From positions 13,292,572 through 13,356,571 of the forward strand of contig RSEF01000005.1 of NCBI GenBank assembly GCA_003993805.1: 64,000 nt of DNA, in the 5' to 3' direction. Shown here one piece after another: positions 1 through 15,600 of the stretch. Made by a program: the position numbers and the translations under genes. Source of the stretch: Himantopus leucocephalus (Eukaryota > Chordata > Aves > Charadriiformes > Recurvirostridae). How positions within the stretch are numbered: position 1 is the first letter of the stretch; every line of letters begins with the position of its first letter. The notes under the pieces are model-generated. The model searched no databases, had not been told where the DNA came from, and worked only from the letters and a program-made list of their open reading frames with translations.

Positions 1-586
1 ATGATGTAAATCAAGATTGTGCTTAGCAGATATTGTCAAACCTTGCAGAGTTCTGGAAAAATAATTTACCTGCTTCTCCTACATTATTACTTACTGGACT
101 TTCACAATAAAATAAAGGTACCGTCTGCCTCCGTGGATTCAGTACATCTCTTGGACACAACCAGTAACAGGTAGTTTCACCTATTTCACAATATCTGCTA
201 ATTGTTTGAACTTTATAGACTTGGTCAATTTTGTCTTTTGATTGTTGCTGTAAAACAGGACTTTTTCCATGCACTTTGAATAGCCCCCTGCTTTACTATA
301 ACCAGGATTGTTGGTCTCAAAAGACAGTGTCTGAAGAAAAAGTTATTACAGGTATCTGTTTTTATAATACAAGGACCTTCATTGGTTTTCCACAAGTATT
401 TGTATAAATTTTATCTTTGCTTAGCTAATTGCACTGCCTTGTTCAATCAGAATTTTTAATGAATGCCCTCCCCCCAACATAAAGAGCTTTCAAGCACTTC
501 AATTGATTATTTTTTTCCTGTTTGTAAAAGCTTTGCCTATATATAATTTTTACAAAAATGTTTTGAAAATCTGAATGGAGCAGTAC
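1..586. other. PIK3C2A intron, no coding exon recognised
   Basis: This stretch should be the intron after the kinase-start exon on the minus strand. I looked for the next exon, which in human starts with a Cys-Ser-Phe-Phe motif, and found nothing like it in any frame. Confidence 0.6.
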
Positions 587-691
587 CTTAATATTTAACT
601 CTTTCGCCACAAGACTGGGGTTGAGAGGCAAACGGCATTTGTTCTTCAAGAAAAATAACTGCACGCGTTCCATACCATTTTGCAAGGCAGC
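587..691 (-). CDS. PIK3C2A: PIK3C2A exon, start of kinase domain
   Basis: The 105-base exon is in phase 0 at both ends. It encodes [15 protein letters not shown] and then [16 protein letters not shown], the entry to the catalytic domain. The next exon (the glycine-rich phosphate-binding region follows in human) is not visible in bases 1-586, so the gene continues beyond the left edge. Confidence 0.95.
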
Positions 692-3600
692 CTGCAGACA
701 AAAAGAATATTCAGCTGATGTTTTCCTAACTGGAGCATCTACAGAAAACTTCTGGACAAAGTTATCCTGAAGCCAATTTTTTAACTGCTTGGTGTCAAAG
801 GAATACGAGACGTTATAACTGCTGTTTTAGCTATTAAAAATACATAAGCCTAGCAGTACAACACTAATATCACACAAGTTTGTGATTTGCCCTTTTTTTT
901 GACTGAACCAGATTATAGCATCCCACTCTATCAAACTGTAAGTTCATATAAGCATATAGACAGATATCCCATTCTTTTGCATAATGGAATCATTCTTCAG
1001 CAGCAATAGGTTTAAATCCAGTTCCAGTTTATTGTACACAGAAACTATCCTACTTTCTTACCCTGTGACCTCACACAATCTTATGTTTCAGATGACAATA
1101 AATTTGACAAAAACATCAACTTAAGCCATTAACTTGTTAAAATGCAGCACAATAGATGAATAGGTTTTCCTATATATTATACATAATATTTTATTGAACT
1201 TAGACTAAAAAGACAATTGAGTTGATTGTTCCGAGGGTATACTCAGTCTAATCTTACTAAAGAATATTAAAAATATGTACACACCTGCCGAGCAGATCCA
1301 CTTGTTTGCTTTACTCTTTCTGCTACCATTCCAAAAAGCTGCACTAGTCTGGTCTGCTTCTCCAGCTCTTCCCTCAGCCTTTTTCCACAGACTGAAAGAA
1401 AAGCTCCAAGAATTTGCTCATACCTTACACCAAACTTTGTATCATACAGTGTATCCTTAAGAAGCCTGAAAATAAAGGATTTAAGTTAAGTTTTCCTGAG
1501 GAAAATATTGCAAATGATGCAATACTAAGAAATTAAAATATTTTAATGAACCAGTACTGTATATATATGAAGTTACTGATATAGAGGATATAAAAGCCAA
1601 GAAGTTTGTGCCTCATAAAGGCACTGTTTTTTCATAAAAAACTCACAGGATCTACATTTTGTATACTCTCCATAACATTCATTGTTATGAACTATATATT
1701 AAGAAAGAATATTTTTTCTGGAAATATTAATCTTATAGTAAACACATTATGTGAACAATGGAACAAATAACATCTTACCAATATAGGTAGTGTGCTATTC
1801 GAATGCTTCCCAGTGCCCGAGCCAAAAGAAATCTGACAAGAGCACTGTCAAGGTAGGTTTCATACTTCAATGCCTAAATACAAAGAAAATGAAATACATT
1901 GGGTCTGGAATTAATTCTAGATGAAGACTGAGATTTTATGACTAATGCACAGACAGCATCACCACAAATCCATAGGACAGTCACAGAGCAATTTACTCAA
2001 ATTGTTTTCCATACTATACATGAAGGTTATTAAGTGTACAGGCATACAACTGCATTTCTGCTACTAGTAATCAGCAATTCCTTCACGTTTTCAAGAGCAA
2101 AAAATTTTTCAAATTTCAGTGTAGGCAGAAAGTCTTACCTGCACAAATTGAGGAAGGAAATCTGTTAACTCATCATCACTTAAGGTCTCTATCCAATTCA
2201 CAGCTGTGTTTCGTACTTCCTGATCAGCAAACCTAGAAAGTCATCACAAATCCACACTAAGTTTATTCTGTTCAAGTCGTATTTTTTTCTTTCTTTTTTT
2301 TTTTGAGATCAGCTAGATACAAAAGAACCAATATAAAAATCTTTAACAGTTCAGTAAAGGACCTACAAGTCTGAGGCCCTTCATTACCTATGATGCAAAC
2401 ACATGTGTATTTACGACAAGCATACTAATATCTCAAACCTTCAGTCCTGATAGCTTGACTCTGTATCTTGCTCTACTCCTGTTGGAAATTATATTTCAGA
2501 ATCCTAATCAAGTATTGCTACTCTTTCACTACATGACTTGGTTAATCCTACATGAATAAAGTAAGCATGCGTTCTTTAAAATTTTAAGGAAAATTAGCTT
2601 TTGCTACAAGAAATTCAGCAATATTTTCCACAAGAACACCACTCAATCTTTTACTGAAGAAAAGTCATTTAATGCACAACGCACACACAGACATTGTTTT
2701 TCTTACTTTGAGTCAAGTAGTTCCAGTGCAGCTAAGGGTGATAAAGGAGGCCACTGCTGAAGTAACAAATATATTTCTGGAAGACTCGCCCAGTCCCAGT
2801 GAGGAGCACTAACCAAAATTTTTGGTAGGCTACTAGTATGACTATGACAGTAATGTCTCTTCTCCCACAAAAATTCTTTATCTTCTTTTGATAGCCTGCA
2901 GACAAAAGCATTTCAGTTTATAACACACATTGCAGACCATCACTTGAATAACTCAAATGCTACTGGTCATTGTATATATACAGATGATTTAACACACAAA
3001 ATGGAATGAAATTAGAACAGCTATTTTCTCCACAAAAGTCAAAATGAGTAGCAAAATAAAACCTCAAACATTATGGAAACAGTTGTTCAAAGTTATAATT
3101 TGGGCAGAAAAAAATAAGTTTTAGTGTAATCTGAAATAAACCAAAATGTTAATGTTAGTTTGGTGCAGATGAGTGGGAAAGCTTGCCAGAATAGCTTCCA
3201 TGCCACATGAACAGCTACTGCTGAAACTGCCACGGCTCCCTGTAACCAAAGAACTGCCAAGCAGGAATAGGCATATACAACAGGCAGCCAAAAGGGTAGT
3301 GATCTTGTAACAGCAGAATATTATGACACCAGCCATAGAAAGCACAACTAAATTCATTAAGTCAGCACCATTATTTTGCAAGTCTAATTCAATCTCTTGT
3401 TTAATTCTCCACAGGTCTTCAAAATATACTAGAACCATATTAAAGAAATTTAAGAATAAGTATTGCATACAGTAGCCATAAATTGTCACATACAATTAGA
3501 CCATAGCTAGAATGAGATGAACATACCCAATAGTGTTATCCTTGGAGAGAATGGCAAGGAGACGTTCTCTCAATGGTTTTTCTAATGTTTCTATGGAATG

Positions 3601-6600
3601 ATGCACAGTAGCCTTTGCAGCTTGAGGAATTTTATATTCAATATCAAAAGGATGAGATGGGAAGTCAATCTAAAAAAAGAGAAGAAAAGATGTAAGTCCT
3701 TAAAAACAGTACAGAAAGCTCCCCCTTTCAGCAGCCTTGGATGTTTAGGCATCTGAACTCTTTAGTTCTACATATGTAACAGTTTTCAGATACTGTTTCC
3801 TGAGTATTTTTTTCTCTCTCAATTCTTCTACATAACTGTGGTCCTTTTAAATGTATGACAACTGTAGAGTAGCCCTCAGAAATGAAGTGAGGATGCTTAG
3901 AGTGGAGACTAATCACAGAACTATTAAAATCCACACCAGTGGTTTCAACCCAACCACCAACTCTGACCATGCCTTGGGACTGCTAAGCCATACCTGACAA
4001 GATGCCTTCTCTTCAGAGAGAAGATTGGACTCTGAATTTAGAATAAGAGGTGCTTATGTAAAGAAACTGGAATTGATTTTTTTTTTTTGAGTCTAGACAA
4101 CTCCAATCTCAGCATACATTTCCATAGATTGCTTTTCAAAGATGCTCTCTCCCAGTACTGATAGCATGTACTACCAAGGCATCTCCAGTTTCTCTTACCT
4201 CAAGATAGTGATTCAATAACTGACTTGCATGCACTTACAGCAGCTTTCCATTCTTTGCCCTTAATGCTTAGTAATCACTATTCTGTAACATTAATTGATC
4301 AATTACCACTCATGTAAGAGTTACAAGTCACAATATTCAGACAAAACATAGTCAGATCAAGCCAGAATTATATATAACCTGCAGTACTATTCTTTCCATG
4401 TTTCCTTTCTTACTGGCCATCCCCGATGCATGTTGTGGGTGTGATGAGGTCCAGAGTTGCAACAGCTTTGTCCCACAAGTTAACAATCTAAAAGAAAAAA
4501 ATGTATTAGTGTCACAATCTATTTACTTCAACGAGATATTAGTTATTAAAATACTATCTGGAGAAGATCAATGGTCACTACAAGGAAACAACTCTGAAAT
4601 ATTAGCATGGTATAGGAGGACAGTTCAAACTGAGTATGTGTTTCTGCTGCAGAGATAATACCTTATGACAAGTATTTCAACATTGATGTTCAGAAAAGAA
4701 CATAGGAAATCAAACTGTACTAGCCAATACAGTTCAGAGCTTAAAAAAGGGAATTATGATCATCAGGTGTCCAGTGAATTTATTTCTTTTCACTGGATGT
4801 CTTCTGTACTTAAAGTCCTTTAAAAAGCTGCATACAGATTTTAGGTGGAAAAGGCAAAGGGAGAAGTTCAGTGCTGACACAGCTGACCCCACTAAATTAA
4901 GTGCTCCCTATTTCTTAAGGGAGAAAAGGAATACTTTTGCCTCTGAGGAATAAACTGAACCCATGCACCTTCTTACCTTCTCAGAAAAAAGGCAGAGGCA
5001 TATGAATATTACAGACATCACGATTTGCCTGGACTTTCCACATTACTAGACTCTGCAAGCGCATGTCAGATGATGTTTGTATTTGCTAGTTGATTCCCAG
5101 TATTAATACTGTTTCCAACTGTAGAAAGGCAAAACTGAGGATACTTCATAAATCAGTTAAGTGCTGAATGTTATGCACAGAAAACTTCTATCAGTCTTTA
5201 AAAGTCAAAATGCAGCCTCAAAAGACTGCAAGCCTTTAGTATATGTGAAGGCCAAGCCTTTAGTATATTTTGAAAGACATTGTGTTTCAAAGAAAGAACT
5301 GAACCGTTCTTTATATGTAAATATTGATTAACTGGGAGCTTATGATGCCAATAAAAATTACAAAATCATGCCACTAAAGCATAGCTGAACAGCCTGTTCT
5401 TTTTAATAATTCTCCAGTTTAATATACTTGCAACAGCCTTCTGTCTTATCCACAAGTGAAGGTATTTTAAGCCATTCCACACACACTTCATCTGAAGAGA
5501 TTTTAACTTGACTACAGATTCTTCCAAAGCGCATATATGACCTTCTATTCTTCCTATGTTTTAGTTAGCTACAAGTTTTAGCTCCTGCCTGCTACTGACG
5601 CTATTCTCAACTTTAACAGGAGTATTTGGCTCGTATCTTTAAATTAAATCCAGACCTAGGTAATTATGTAAACTGCAAGCAGATTAGACCACTAGCATCT
5701 CTACAGCTGCCATATACCGGCCATTCAGTAAACTCTGGTGCAGGACATTCTATTGCAGTGCTCTACATAAACAGCAAATAGGGTTTTCGCCCAAACTAAC
5801 TACTATCAGAACACCATGCAGCATGAAGACAAGATAAATTTGCAATTCAAATCAAAACAAAAGCTATGTTTTCAATCAAATACTGTGAAATATGATATTT
5901 AGACAGGAAGGAGACTGAAATGCAACATTTAAAGAGAAGGCTGAAATAAACATCATTTATGAAAAGAAATCCAAGTTTCAGCACGCCATCTTTGCAATAC
6001 AGAAAAGCCTAAACTCTTAACCACCCCCAAGCTGTTGGAATCGTCACCATAAAAAGAGGAAGCAGAACAAGTAGAGCCATATGTAGAACTAGAGGATGCA
6101 AACCACGCAGAACAGACATAAGCAATACATAGAAGTAACTGTCCAGGAAAGACCTAGTTGTCTTTCTGCAGCCTTGGTTGACAATTAAATAATTTAAGCT
6201 TCCAGGAAGACCTAGAAGTTAGAAGCACATATACTTAGGAAATCTTAAGTGTAAATCCTGAAGCTGTTTTGCAATTGTTTGATCACTTCTGCAACACCAT
6301 GCCTAATTCTGGTATCTGTGGTTCAAATCTATTGGTTAATGCTTCACTGAATAGCTACCAAAGTGATAAGCATTTTGGAACACACTTCATAATGAAAGTT
6401 TCACGGACAAGGCAACTTGAACAAATCCAGGAACACTTAACTGAGGAAAGTTACAGTAGGCTTTGCATTCTTAGTGAAAAAGGTATAACAGGATCCAGCA
6501 GCTGTACTTGAAGGAAGGCCAGTTCAAACTAGAAGTATGCCGTAAGTTTAACACAGTAGTTAATTATCCCTTTATTTTAATTTTTTAAATAAATTCCGCT

Positions 6601-9600
6601 CTGAATCAAAAGGAATAATTTCAGAATATCCTGGGATCTCTATTACTCGGAAACACGTTGAAGGAAAAAGAAGCTATTTCTTCCAAGCTATGAAAGTGCA
6701 CCTGTATTTTAAAATAGATTTAAATTTTAAAACATTATGTAGATTGTCTTCTTGGCTTATATATTACCACCCTATTATCAGATTTAGGAACTTTTAAAAG
6801 GAGTAAAGAAAAAACACAACATATCCAAAATGCTCCAGTTTGGCTCCTGCGTATGAAAACTTATGAAACAAGCAGCATTGAATATTTTGCAGCCAAGGCA
6901 AGGATGCCTCTAAAGAATAAAAGTAGAAATACTGCAGACCTTAAAGATTTTTTTTTTTCCTAAAAATTTGAGCCATCACCATATTTTGCTCTATAAACAG
7001 GATTGGGTGAAGAAAAGAGCTGCTATTTCCTATCTTAAGACAGCTTAAGGCAAAAGTGCTTCTTTCCCAGCGACCTGATGGAAGTACAGCACATTGTTTA
7101 CCTGCTGTCAGGATTCTGTTGTTTTGCATTGCACTAGACACTGTTCCTGCTGAATCCAAGGCTTGCTGCAAACTCTTTTTCAAGTTGCATTCTCTATCAC
7201 CACGGCTCATGAATTGGCTAATAACTGGCTGTTTACACTTCATCTGCTGAAATATATGTGAATACTGACTGAACTGCCTCTCATCAATATAACATACTTT
7301 TAGATCTTCTAATCAGATACTAGAACTCATGAACTGCCACCTACCAAGGCCATACTCCTTCAGTAGAAGGGAGGCTACTTTAACTGCATGACTTATAGGG
7401 CAACACCTGAATATCAGTTGATTCCTCAAACAACAACTTGAGTGATGCTTACATACTCAACGGCTGCATACTTACAAACAGTTGGTACTAATATGACCTC
7501 TTTTGGCCCACATTACTATGAAGATTTCCTGCAAATAAAACCACTTTCACCCAAACAATATTCAACTTCCTCCAGCAGGGAAGTTTTTTCAGCCAGTTAG
7601 ATGGAAATACTACAAGACGGGACTGTGTTTCGTACACTATTTAATTAAAGGTATTATTCCTGTAACAATATAGTTTACAATTCTTACCTTTATCATGGCC
7701 TACTACATTCAGTGGCAAAAGCAGTTTCTAAGTTTTACATAGACTAAATCATATTAATACTCTTAGCCATATTTTGGATACTTACCGCCTAAAATCAAAA
7801 AGAGGTAGAGAAACCTGACCCAAAATTTCTGGGCCCTTTCTCTGCTTATTTGAGTCAGGAGAACTCCCACTGCTTTGATTTAGGATTCCAAACAGAGTCA
7901 GACATAAGACTGATTCCAAAGGCAGCTGTGAAATCTGGATGGGGAAAATTATTCTATAAAATAAAAGTATTAAAAATAAGTCAGTCGGAGGAAAGACAGT
8001 TGTTTGTAAGTTACAGGCTTATCCATATAATCCACTGATGCCTCTTGCTTTCAAAAAGTTAATTAACATCGGAGAAAAACTGTTAGATTTCCACATAATT
8101 GTATTTCACTCCACTTTATCTCCTGTACCAATAGCTTGCAAAACCTGCTAGATTACACTTCTGCGCTGTAGCCAGATTTGGAACAACCCTTTTCATCTTT
8201 GTCTATTAAATCACATTCCTTACACAGAACCGCACTGTCCAGCGTAACCAGTCTTCCCACTCTGCTCACTAGGAGGACATACACAATTCCATGTTGGCCA
8301 CCTCCTAATCTCTCAGATTTAAAGAGTCAGCTGACAATATTTTCCCAACCAAATGAAATAATCTATTAAGAAAAAACTGAGAGCTAAATTCAAATGGTAC
8401 AAAACCAGCACCCACAAAGAAAGCAGCTGAGGAGTATACACCTCACCGGTCAATTCAAACTCAGATTTTTGTTTACTGTTTTTACTGCTTAAAGTGTTCT
8501 TTAAGTTTGATCTTTCTTTAACATATCAAAATATCATTCTAAAAGTTATTGCAGCATATTACTAAGTTAGTTACACTATAAACCACTACAACTATATTAA
8601 GCAGCTTATAAGCAATCTAACACATCTTTCACTGTAATACACTAGTACTTGTCAGCAAAAGATCTGACAATGAATCCCTTGCATTATTGGAAAAAAAAGG
8701 TAGTTGCAGTACTCTCTGAAGGCAGGTATTCCAGAACCTGAAAATCTCATTCCTGGTCTGAAATAATTTGTCACTGTAGACTTTCAGGGTATTCCTCAGG
8801 GTCTATCTCTGACCTTTAAAAACAGTCAGGAAAATTGATGTAGGGCAATGTGGAGCTCACCTAATGCTCCAGTTATGACAGGCTGCCTGATAACTATTAA
8901 GTGGAGAAGAGTAAGGTGTGCATAGATAATGAAGAGTATTTTCCCCTCTCAGTTATCAGATATCACCCGCCATCCTCTCCCTATTTTTATGTCTGCATGC
9001 CCTTCCTTTCTACCCTCTTCCCCTGCCCTGTAAAGAGAAACTTCTTAGTTTCTTTTTAGAAGTAGTTTCTAAAAAGTTTCTTTTTAGAAACAAGTTTAGT
9101 AGCTGAAACCAGACATTCTTATATGCTATAGACAGATGCTTTTACACACTTATGCATCTGCTCTCTTTATAGAAGTAATTCTAAATTAGATATTTCAATT
9201 CAGATACAAAGTTGTTACATTGTATGTGGAACAAAAAATTATTCAGCATTAATGTTAGCAGAAGTGAGTTCCTTTTCCTCTCCATTTACATAATTTGAGC
9301 ACTGCTTATAAGCAAGCTTTATTTATCCTTTAAGCAGCACAAGGTTTTCCCGTTACATGGAATGCTATGACCTTCCCAGCTCCTTATAGTTGTATACTAC
9401 AAACACATTAGCACAAGGCACTTGTCCAGTATTTCCATTCCCACATTTAAAATGAGTAGTGAAATACCGTTTGGAAAAACATTTCTTATTTTGGTCAATA
9501 AATCTCACACATTGTTCTTTCAACAGTTCAAATGGAATCAGAAGCAAGAGTTGCTTGAATGACTGTATTCAGCAGCTAGCTAGCTAGGTACAAGCTAAAA

Positions 9601-12600
9601 CCAAATATTTTAGTGAGTTTTAACATGCTAAAGTCACTTACAGTTCATCCCATTTAATCAAGTAGAAGAAGTTCTTGTATGTGCCAACCTTCTTGGACTG
9701 AACGGGTTTAAACAGATCTTTTCCATTATGGGTCAGAGAACAAATCAAGTAGTACTTTTCATAACTGGACAAGGAAAAGAAAATAAATTAAACAAACAAA
9801 AAAATCTATAAAAGGATAAATTTTACAATTAATAAATTACTCACTTTGATACCCAACCAGGAGAAATTCCATGAGCAGCAAATATTGTGAACTGGAGATG
9901 TTCTGTGGCAGTCCATGCTTCCTTGGTACTCTTACTATCATTTGGAGAAATTGCTGCAGAACTGCTATATGAATTCATGTGAAGTCGCAGAAGGGCCTCA
10001 ACTGCTTTTGTTAACTGGTCCATACTCACTTTCAGAGGGTTTTCAGGCTGCAGTGAACCTAAATTATAATTTATCTTTAATGCATATCTTCCTAAAACAG
10101 CCACCTGAAAGCAATTTTTAAATAAAATTTAAGAACTTTACTCACCAGGTGAGCTCTTGCTAGTGTCATCGCCACACTGTAACGACACCTACACAGTAAA
10201 GTTAGAGCAAATTTCAATACCAAGAAACCTGTATTACTTTTCCATTGCTCTTAAGTATCTTGTACAGAAGTTATGAAACGTCTGAATTGGGACCATATTT
10301 GGGTTTATCTAACATCTTTTTCTCAAAGTTCCTCAAGAGTTAACTGATAGCATCACAATTTCCATATCATGCAGCAACTAATCACCAAGTTCAAAAGCTC
10401 ATGTTTTGTCAAGACAGAACTATTTCGACACCCTTTATGAACTCTTAAAAGACACAGTACATTTGAATATTGCTCAGGACACTTTAACTTCTCTGAGTAG
10501 AGATAAAACTTGGTCATGGCTGTTATGGATGCAAGCAGAAGCTGTTAGCTCTATTACCCGCTAATTTAAGTCTGAACAGCTGGGTTTTTGTGGCATTTGT
10601 TATGGTATATTTTGTAGGCAGAGTTACTATAAACTTAGTGAATAAAAAACATTAAACAACTAGAGAAAACTGAACAGTAAGTACTAGATTGTTCTATCTG
10701 CTGTGTTTGCTTCTTGGCCTGCTAAAATGGAAGTCTAAACATGATACAGTATTACAGCAATGTCTAGTCTCAACAAGGACACCATTGAAGCCAAAAGGTG
10801 ACAAACAGATCATGGGAATTTACTCCCTTCTAATAAGGAAAGATTTCATGCCAAATTAAACTTCTGATAAAGCTAAAACTTTTAATGAAAACTAAGGTTG
10901 TGATTTAAAAACAAACCCCAGTGAATTTCTAATACTTCAGAGAAAGTCAAAGATTGCTACAACTGCTGCAGAAGAATGAAAGCTCTCCTTACGCTTTTGG
11001 TGTATTAATTGTGCATCTTATCAACATGACATCTTAACTGCCAGAAAACTTCACATTCTTATAAAAAACATGCAGAAACTTTGGAGGGGGTCGGAAATCA
11101 CATCTTTTTCCCCTTTCAGAAAAACTACCATATGTTTCCACCATACTTGTCAAGTAGTCCAAACACTTTTGGATGACAGGATGGCAAACTGTTGAAACAG
11201 CACTATACATGTAGTTTTCTGCTTGACAATCTACTGTTTTCTTTTACTTTTTGGCCACTTCTTCCAACCACAAAACAGTTATTTTAAAAAAAATTAAAAT
11301 AAAAATAATCAAACAATATCTTACATAAGGTTTAGATGCAACCAGCTCCAATCTTGACAGCATTTTTGTTTCTGTAAACAATCCTATATATAGGATACCT
11401 TCATACACATCACTGTTTAAGCCAATGTTCATCACAAGAGAATTGCAAGGTATTACTGATAAAGTAGTACCTTTTTTCAAATTCCACTAGGATAGCATCA
11501 TTTTTACACTGTAATCTAATTACTTCTACAGCTTTCTCCTATCAAAAAGCAAACATTGAAGAAATATTTGATACACTGTATTTCCCTAAGTTTTCTTAAT
11601 ATGTCTTCTTCATTTCCCTGCAAGAATTTTAGTTCTTGTGAAAACTATATTTATTTGGTCTGTGCATTTTGCAAGACTTCTGCTCAGCATTACAAATATA
11701 TCACTGAACTGATAAAGCTGAAAGTGAACAGAACAGCACGTGAACTGCCACTCTAATAAGGCAGCAGGACAACAGAAATAACATTACAAGACTGTTTAGC
11801 TTTTTTATCTGCACATTTCTCCATTTAATGACTGGTTTTGACAATGTGACTTGAGCCCAATTCTGCTCAAGTGAACTGTTCATTGTAAGGCAATTTTATC
11901 ACCAAAATCTGTGCTATTTGAGATTTTATTTTTGTCCATATGCTCAGGAATGCAGGCACATGAACTGTGCTTTTCACATAAATACTGCACAGAAAATACA
12001 GGATTTGAATTCCTCCTTTAAGCATAACTGCACTGATTTTAGAGGGCATGAGCTAGCTGTCAGTTTCCCCTCGGTCAGTTTTAGTAGCATCTACTGTGAC
12101 ACAAGTACGTAGTTACAGAACCAGAAAACAGTGTTTTAAAAAAGTCACTATTTTGAACAGGGAAGGACTCCAAGACCAAATGATTAATGTATTAACAGCA
12201 GACAGATGTTAAAATAAATGGAAGATATCAGGTAAAATTAAAAAACCCAAACAAAAAAAATAATCAAACAACATAACCCTGACTGAACTGTTGCTAGTAT
12301 TTGCAACTATCAAAGATTAGGAAATAGTTTTTATTAGCATTAAAAAGCATACAGCAGAACGCAATTTATAGTGTGAAAGTTTACCTCAGCATTTTTAGTC
12401 CTTGGAAGATTAACAGCCCTCCTTAGCTTCTTTACCGATTCTGTTATTGCAGGAGTCTCTACACAATCCAATGTAGAACAGATTTTTCTGACAGTCTTAA
12501 TTACGTGATCTACTGCTTTATGCTGGTTCTAATAAGGAATGTATGAGAGAACAGATTGATCTGATCACAATTGTGAAACCCAGTATTACTTTATTTTTTT

Positions 12601-15600
12601 TATTTTTAGAATGAATTGCCAAGAAAACTTTGTTATGAGATGCATATCTCAATTACATTAAACTGTGGTGTTACAATTTGATTAAACAAAGACCTCAGTA
12701 TTGAGAACTTCTTTATAGCTCAGTTATCAATGCCAAAAACATAGGAGTAGTTTGGATTCTAGAATGACGTCCCAGGAAACATTAGGAGGTTTCCAACCAT
12801 TTTTCTATTAAGCTGTAAGCAGACAAGTATTTTTCAATGAGATACTAAGCTCAAATTCCCTCATGGCATAAAAAGAAAGTGTACTTTAAAAAAGGATATT
12901 CATTTAGTGTGATGAAGGAATGCTAAAGTAGTAGTGTTTCAATTTCAGCCCTCTTAAAACAAACATGTAGGTTCAAATTACACTTACACTACGGTATAGC
13001 TTCCACAATGGAAATTTATTTTTTAATTCACTTTAATATATTTTTGAATAAAGTTTGTTGCAACTTTTGCCTTACATATAGTTTAATTTAAATGGTTCTT
13101 TCAGATGAAGCAATTGCAAACTGTTGTCTTGGAGAAGGAAAGGAAGGGGGATTGCATACCTAACAGGAATCTTTTTTTGAAAGGAATAGATCCAGTTCTT
13201 AACAGAGAATGAAAATGCTGGTAGGCTGCTTAAGAAAGTTGAGATGCTCCTAATATTCCCTTCCTTCTTCTCTTCAAATAGGAAGGTCCCTTAATTTAAA
13301 TCTAAATTATCTTAGGTTTCTTGTGTTTTGTTTCTTAATATAAGCAGTCTTCATCCAATTTTAAAGAACATGTAAAAAATGAAAATATTTGCTTCGATAT
13401 AACTGTTTACTTTTAAAGGCTTAATGTATAGGTTTCTTTCACAATCACTTAGGAGCACTTACAACTAAATAACAGGGATTAGTGTAATATCCTCTTGGTA
13501 AAATGTAAACTGATTCCCAGCCCCCACCCTCCCAGACATATTCTCATGACCTACCAACAAATGGATAGCAAAGAAGCTATTTGAATCAAAAAGTTTTTGG
13601 ATTGGGAGTTACCTGGCAACAATTAACTTTGTCCTGGTAAGAAAATAACCATAGAAGTCAGAAGACATTGTAAATGTTTAAGCCCTACTTTCAAAGCTAA
13701 CACTTTGAAGATAACAGCTAGACACATGAAAAACAAAATTTCCACTGCTATTTTCCTCCCAGGCACTCAAATTAATCTCAATAAAAAGACAACAGATAGC
13801 CTTTGATTTCAGACTTTAAAAGTTATGTACAAGTTATTTATGGAATACTTCACCCTGTTTCACTTTGATTAGCAAGCATCAGCTACTGAATATGTACAGG
13901 AATTACCTCCAGGAAGTAAAAAATTTCAAATGCAACAGCTGCTCATATTTGGACCTAATCATCATCACCTACATGCTACATCTCCCATCCTCAAAAAGAC
14001 TGTATAAAGAGTAGAACATAAGCCTGAACTGAGGTGTTTTGCATTCCTCACCACAGCCTGTGAAATCACAGTTAAACAACCAAGCTGAAGCAGCTGCAAG
14101 AGCAAAGCAACAAAACCACCACCATTTCAAGAAGCAGTAACATCTCACTCCCCTACAAAAAGATTGTCTTCAAAACTGCCCTTGAGAACATGGTGAATCA
14201 CCATCAAGGGAATTAAATAACATTAAGGGAATGTGTAAATAGCGGACATCAGCTTGTTCAGACCTGCATTCCTGGAGAGGCAAACAAACATAGTGGAAAT
14301 GACAAGTATTGTAATTAAGTCATCCATTTCAAGATTGTTCTTGTAGAAATCCTTTAAGAAACAGTTATCTGTTGTCTAAGAATTTAAGTCTCCAACTTAC
14401 ATTACTATCAGGAGATAAAATAAGCTTCTCCTTTTAGAAATGAGTAAAGCAGGTTATCTTCAGCTAGCTTTTGCATTTCGGAAGTCACTCTAAACTACTT
14501 TGCATGCAAGCTGTTTTAAGCTACCTATCATACACTGAAGTAGACAATGGTTTTGACAGCGTATTTTAAATTATTCAAGTAGTGCAGAATAAGATGTTAT
14601 TACCCTTTTTGTAAAACTTGTACATTCCAAACGTACTTCAGTTGTAACTCCCCTTGTACACAACTATCACTCCTCACTTTTGTGTAGTTTTTCATCTGTT
14701 ACCAACACATCATTCATGGCCGACAACAACTGACATAGCCAGGATTCAGACCTCTGCACTATTCTAAATTAACCTTTTCCTCAAAAATGCTGGAAGAGAT
14801 TATTTTGCACCCCAAAGATATTTCAAAGGACTTCAAAGATACATTTCTAGTTGTGATGATTAGGTAATAATTAGTTTGCAAGAAAACCCAGGAAGAAAAG
14901 AGGAAAAGTAATCTAAAAATCCATGATTCCAAATTTCCATTTGGCAGCTTGTTCAGATCTCAGATTTCCCCAAGAACACCTGCAAGTCTTTTTTCCAACT
15001 AATACATTAGTAAACTTTCTTGTGCTACTCTTGGTTCAGCAATAGTTTACAATGACCTTACCTGATTTTTAAGAGCTATGTTAACTTGCTTGTGATAAAC
15101 ATCAAGAAGCTCTTCAATAGAAGACCTGCAAGAAATAGTAGTTATTGAACACAAGTACAAGAGCACAACATAACCTTGGTCAGAAATTCAGTAGTGGGCT
15201 TGATTACTAAAATAATGACATAACTTTACCTTATAATAGGTTCTCTGAAAGGCTTTTCTACTTTGTAGAGGTGTTTGGTTAAATGTATGGGTGTTCTGTC
15301 ATCATCTTCCTGCAATAAAATATTAGATAATAAGCCAATTTCTCACCTTTCTATAATTTGTAATACCGTTTTATAAGTTTCATTACTATTACCTGTGGGT
15401 AATAGGGAGGAGAGATATAAGGTGATCTTTTCAAAGGGGAAAAGAACCAATTAATTAATAGCCTATGAAATGTGTACACATTGGGACAGGGGCAAGAGGG
15501 AAGAAACAGCAATCAAATGCCTAAGTATGCAGATACCAAAGATTCCTCCTTTCTTCTTTGATGGTCTGATACATATCTAATTAAACTCAAAACCAGTTCT

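Noticed and set aside
3121..3495. 124-codon minus-strand frame with a hydrophobic Cys-rich stretch inside PIK3C2A
   Set aside because: It lies in the intron between two well-supported exons, has no homology that I recognise and lacks splice sites.
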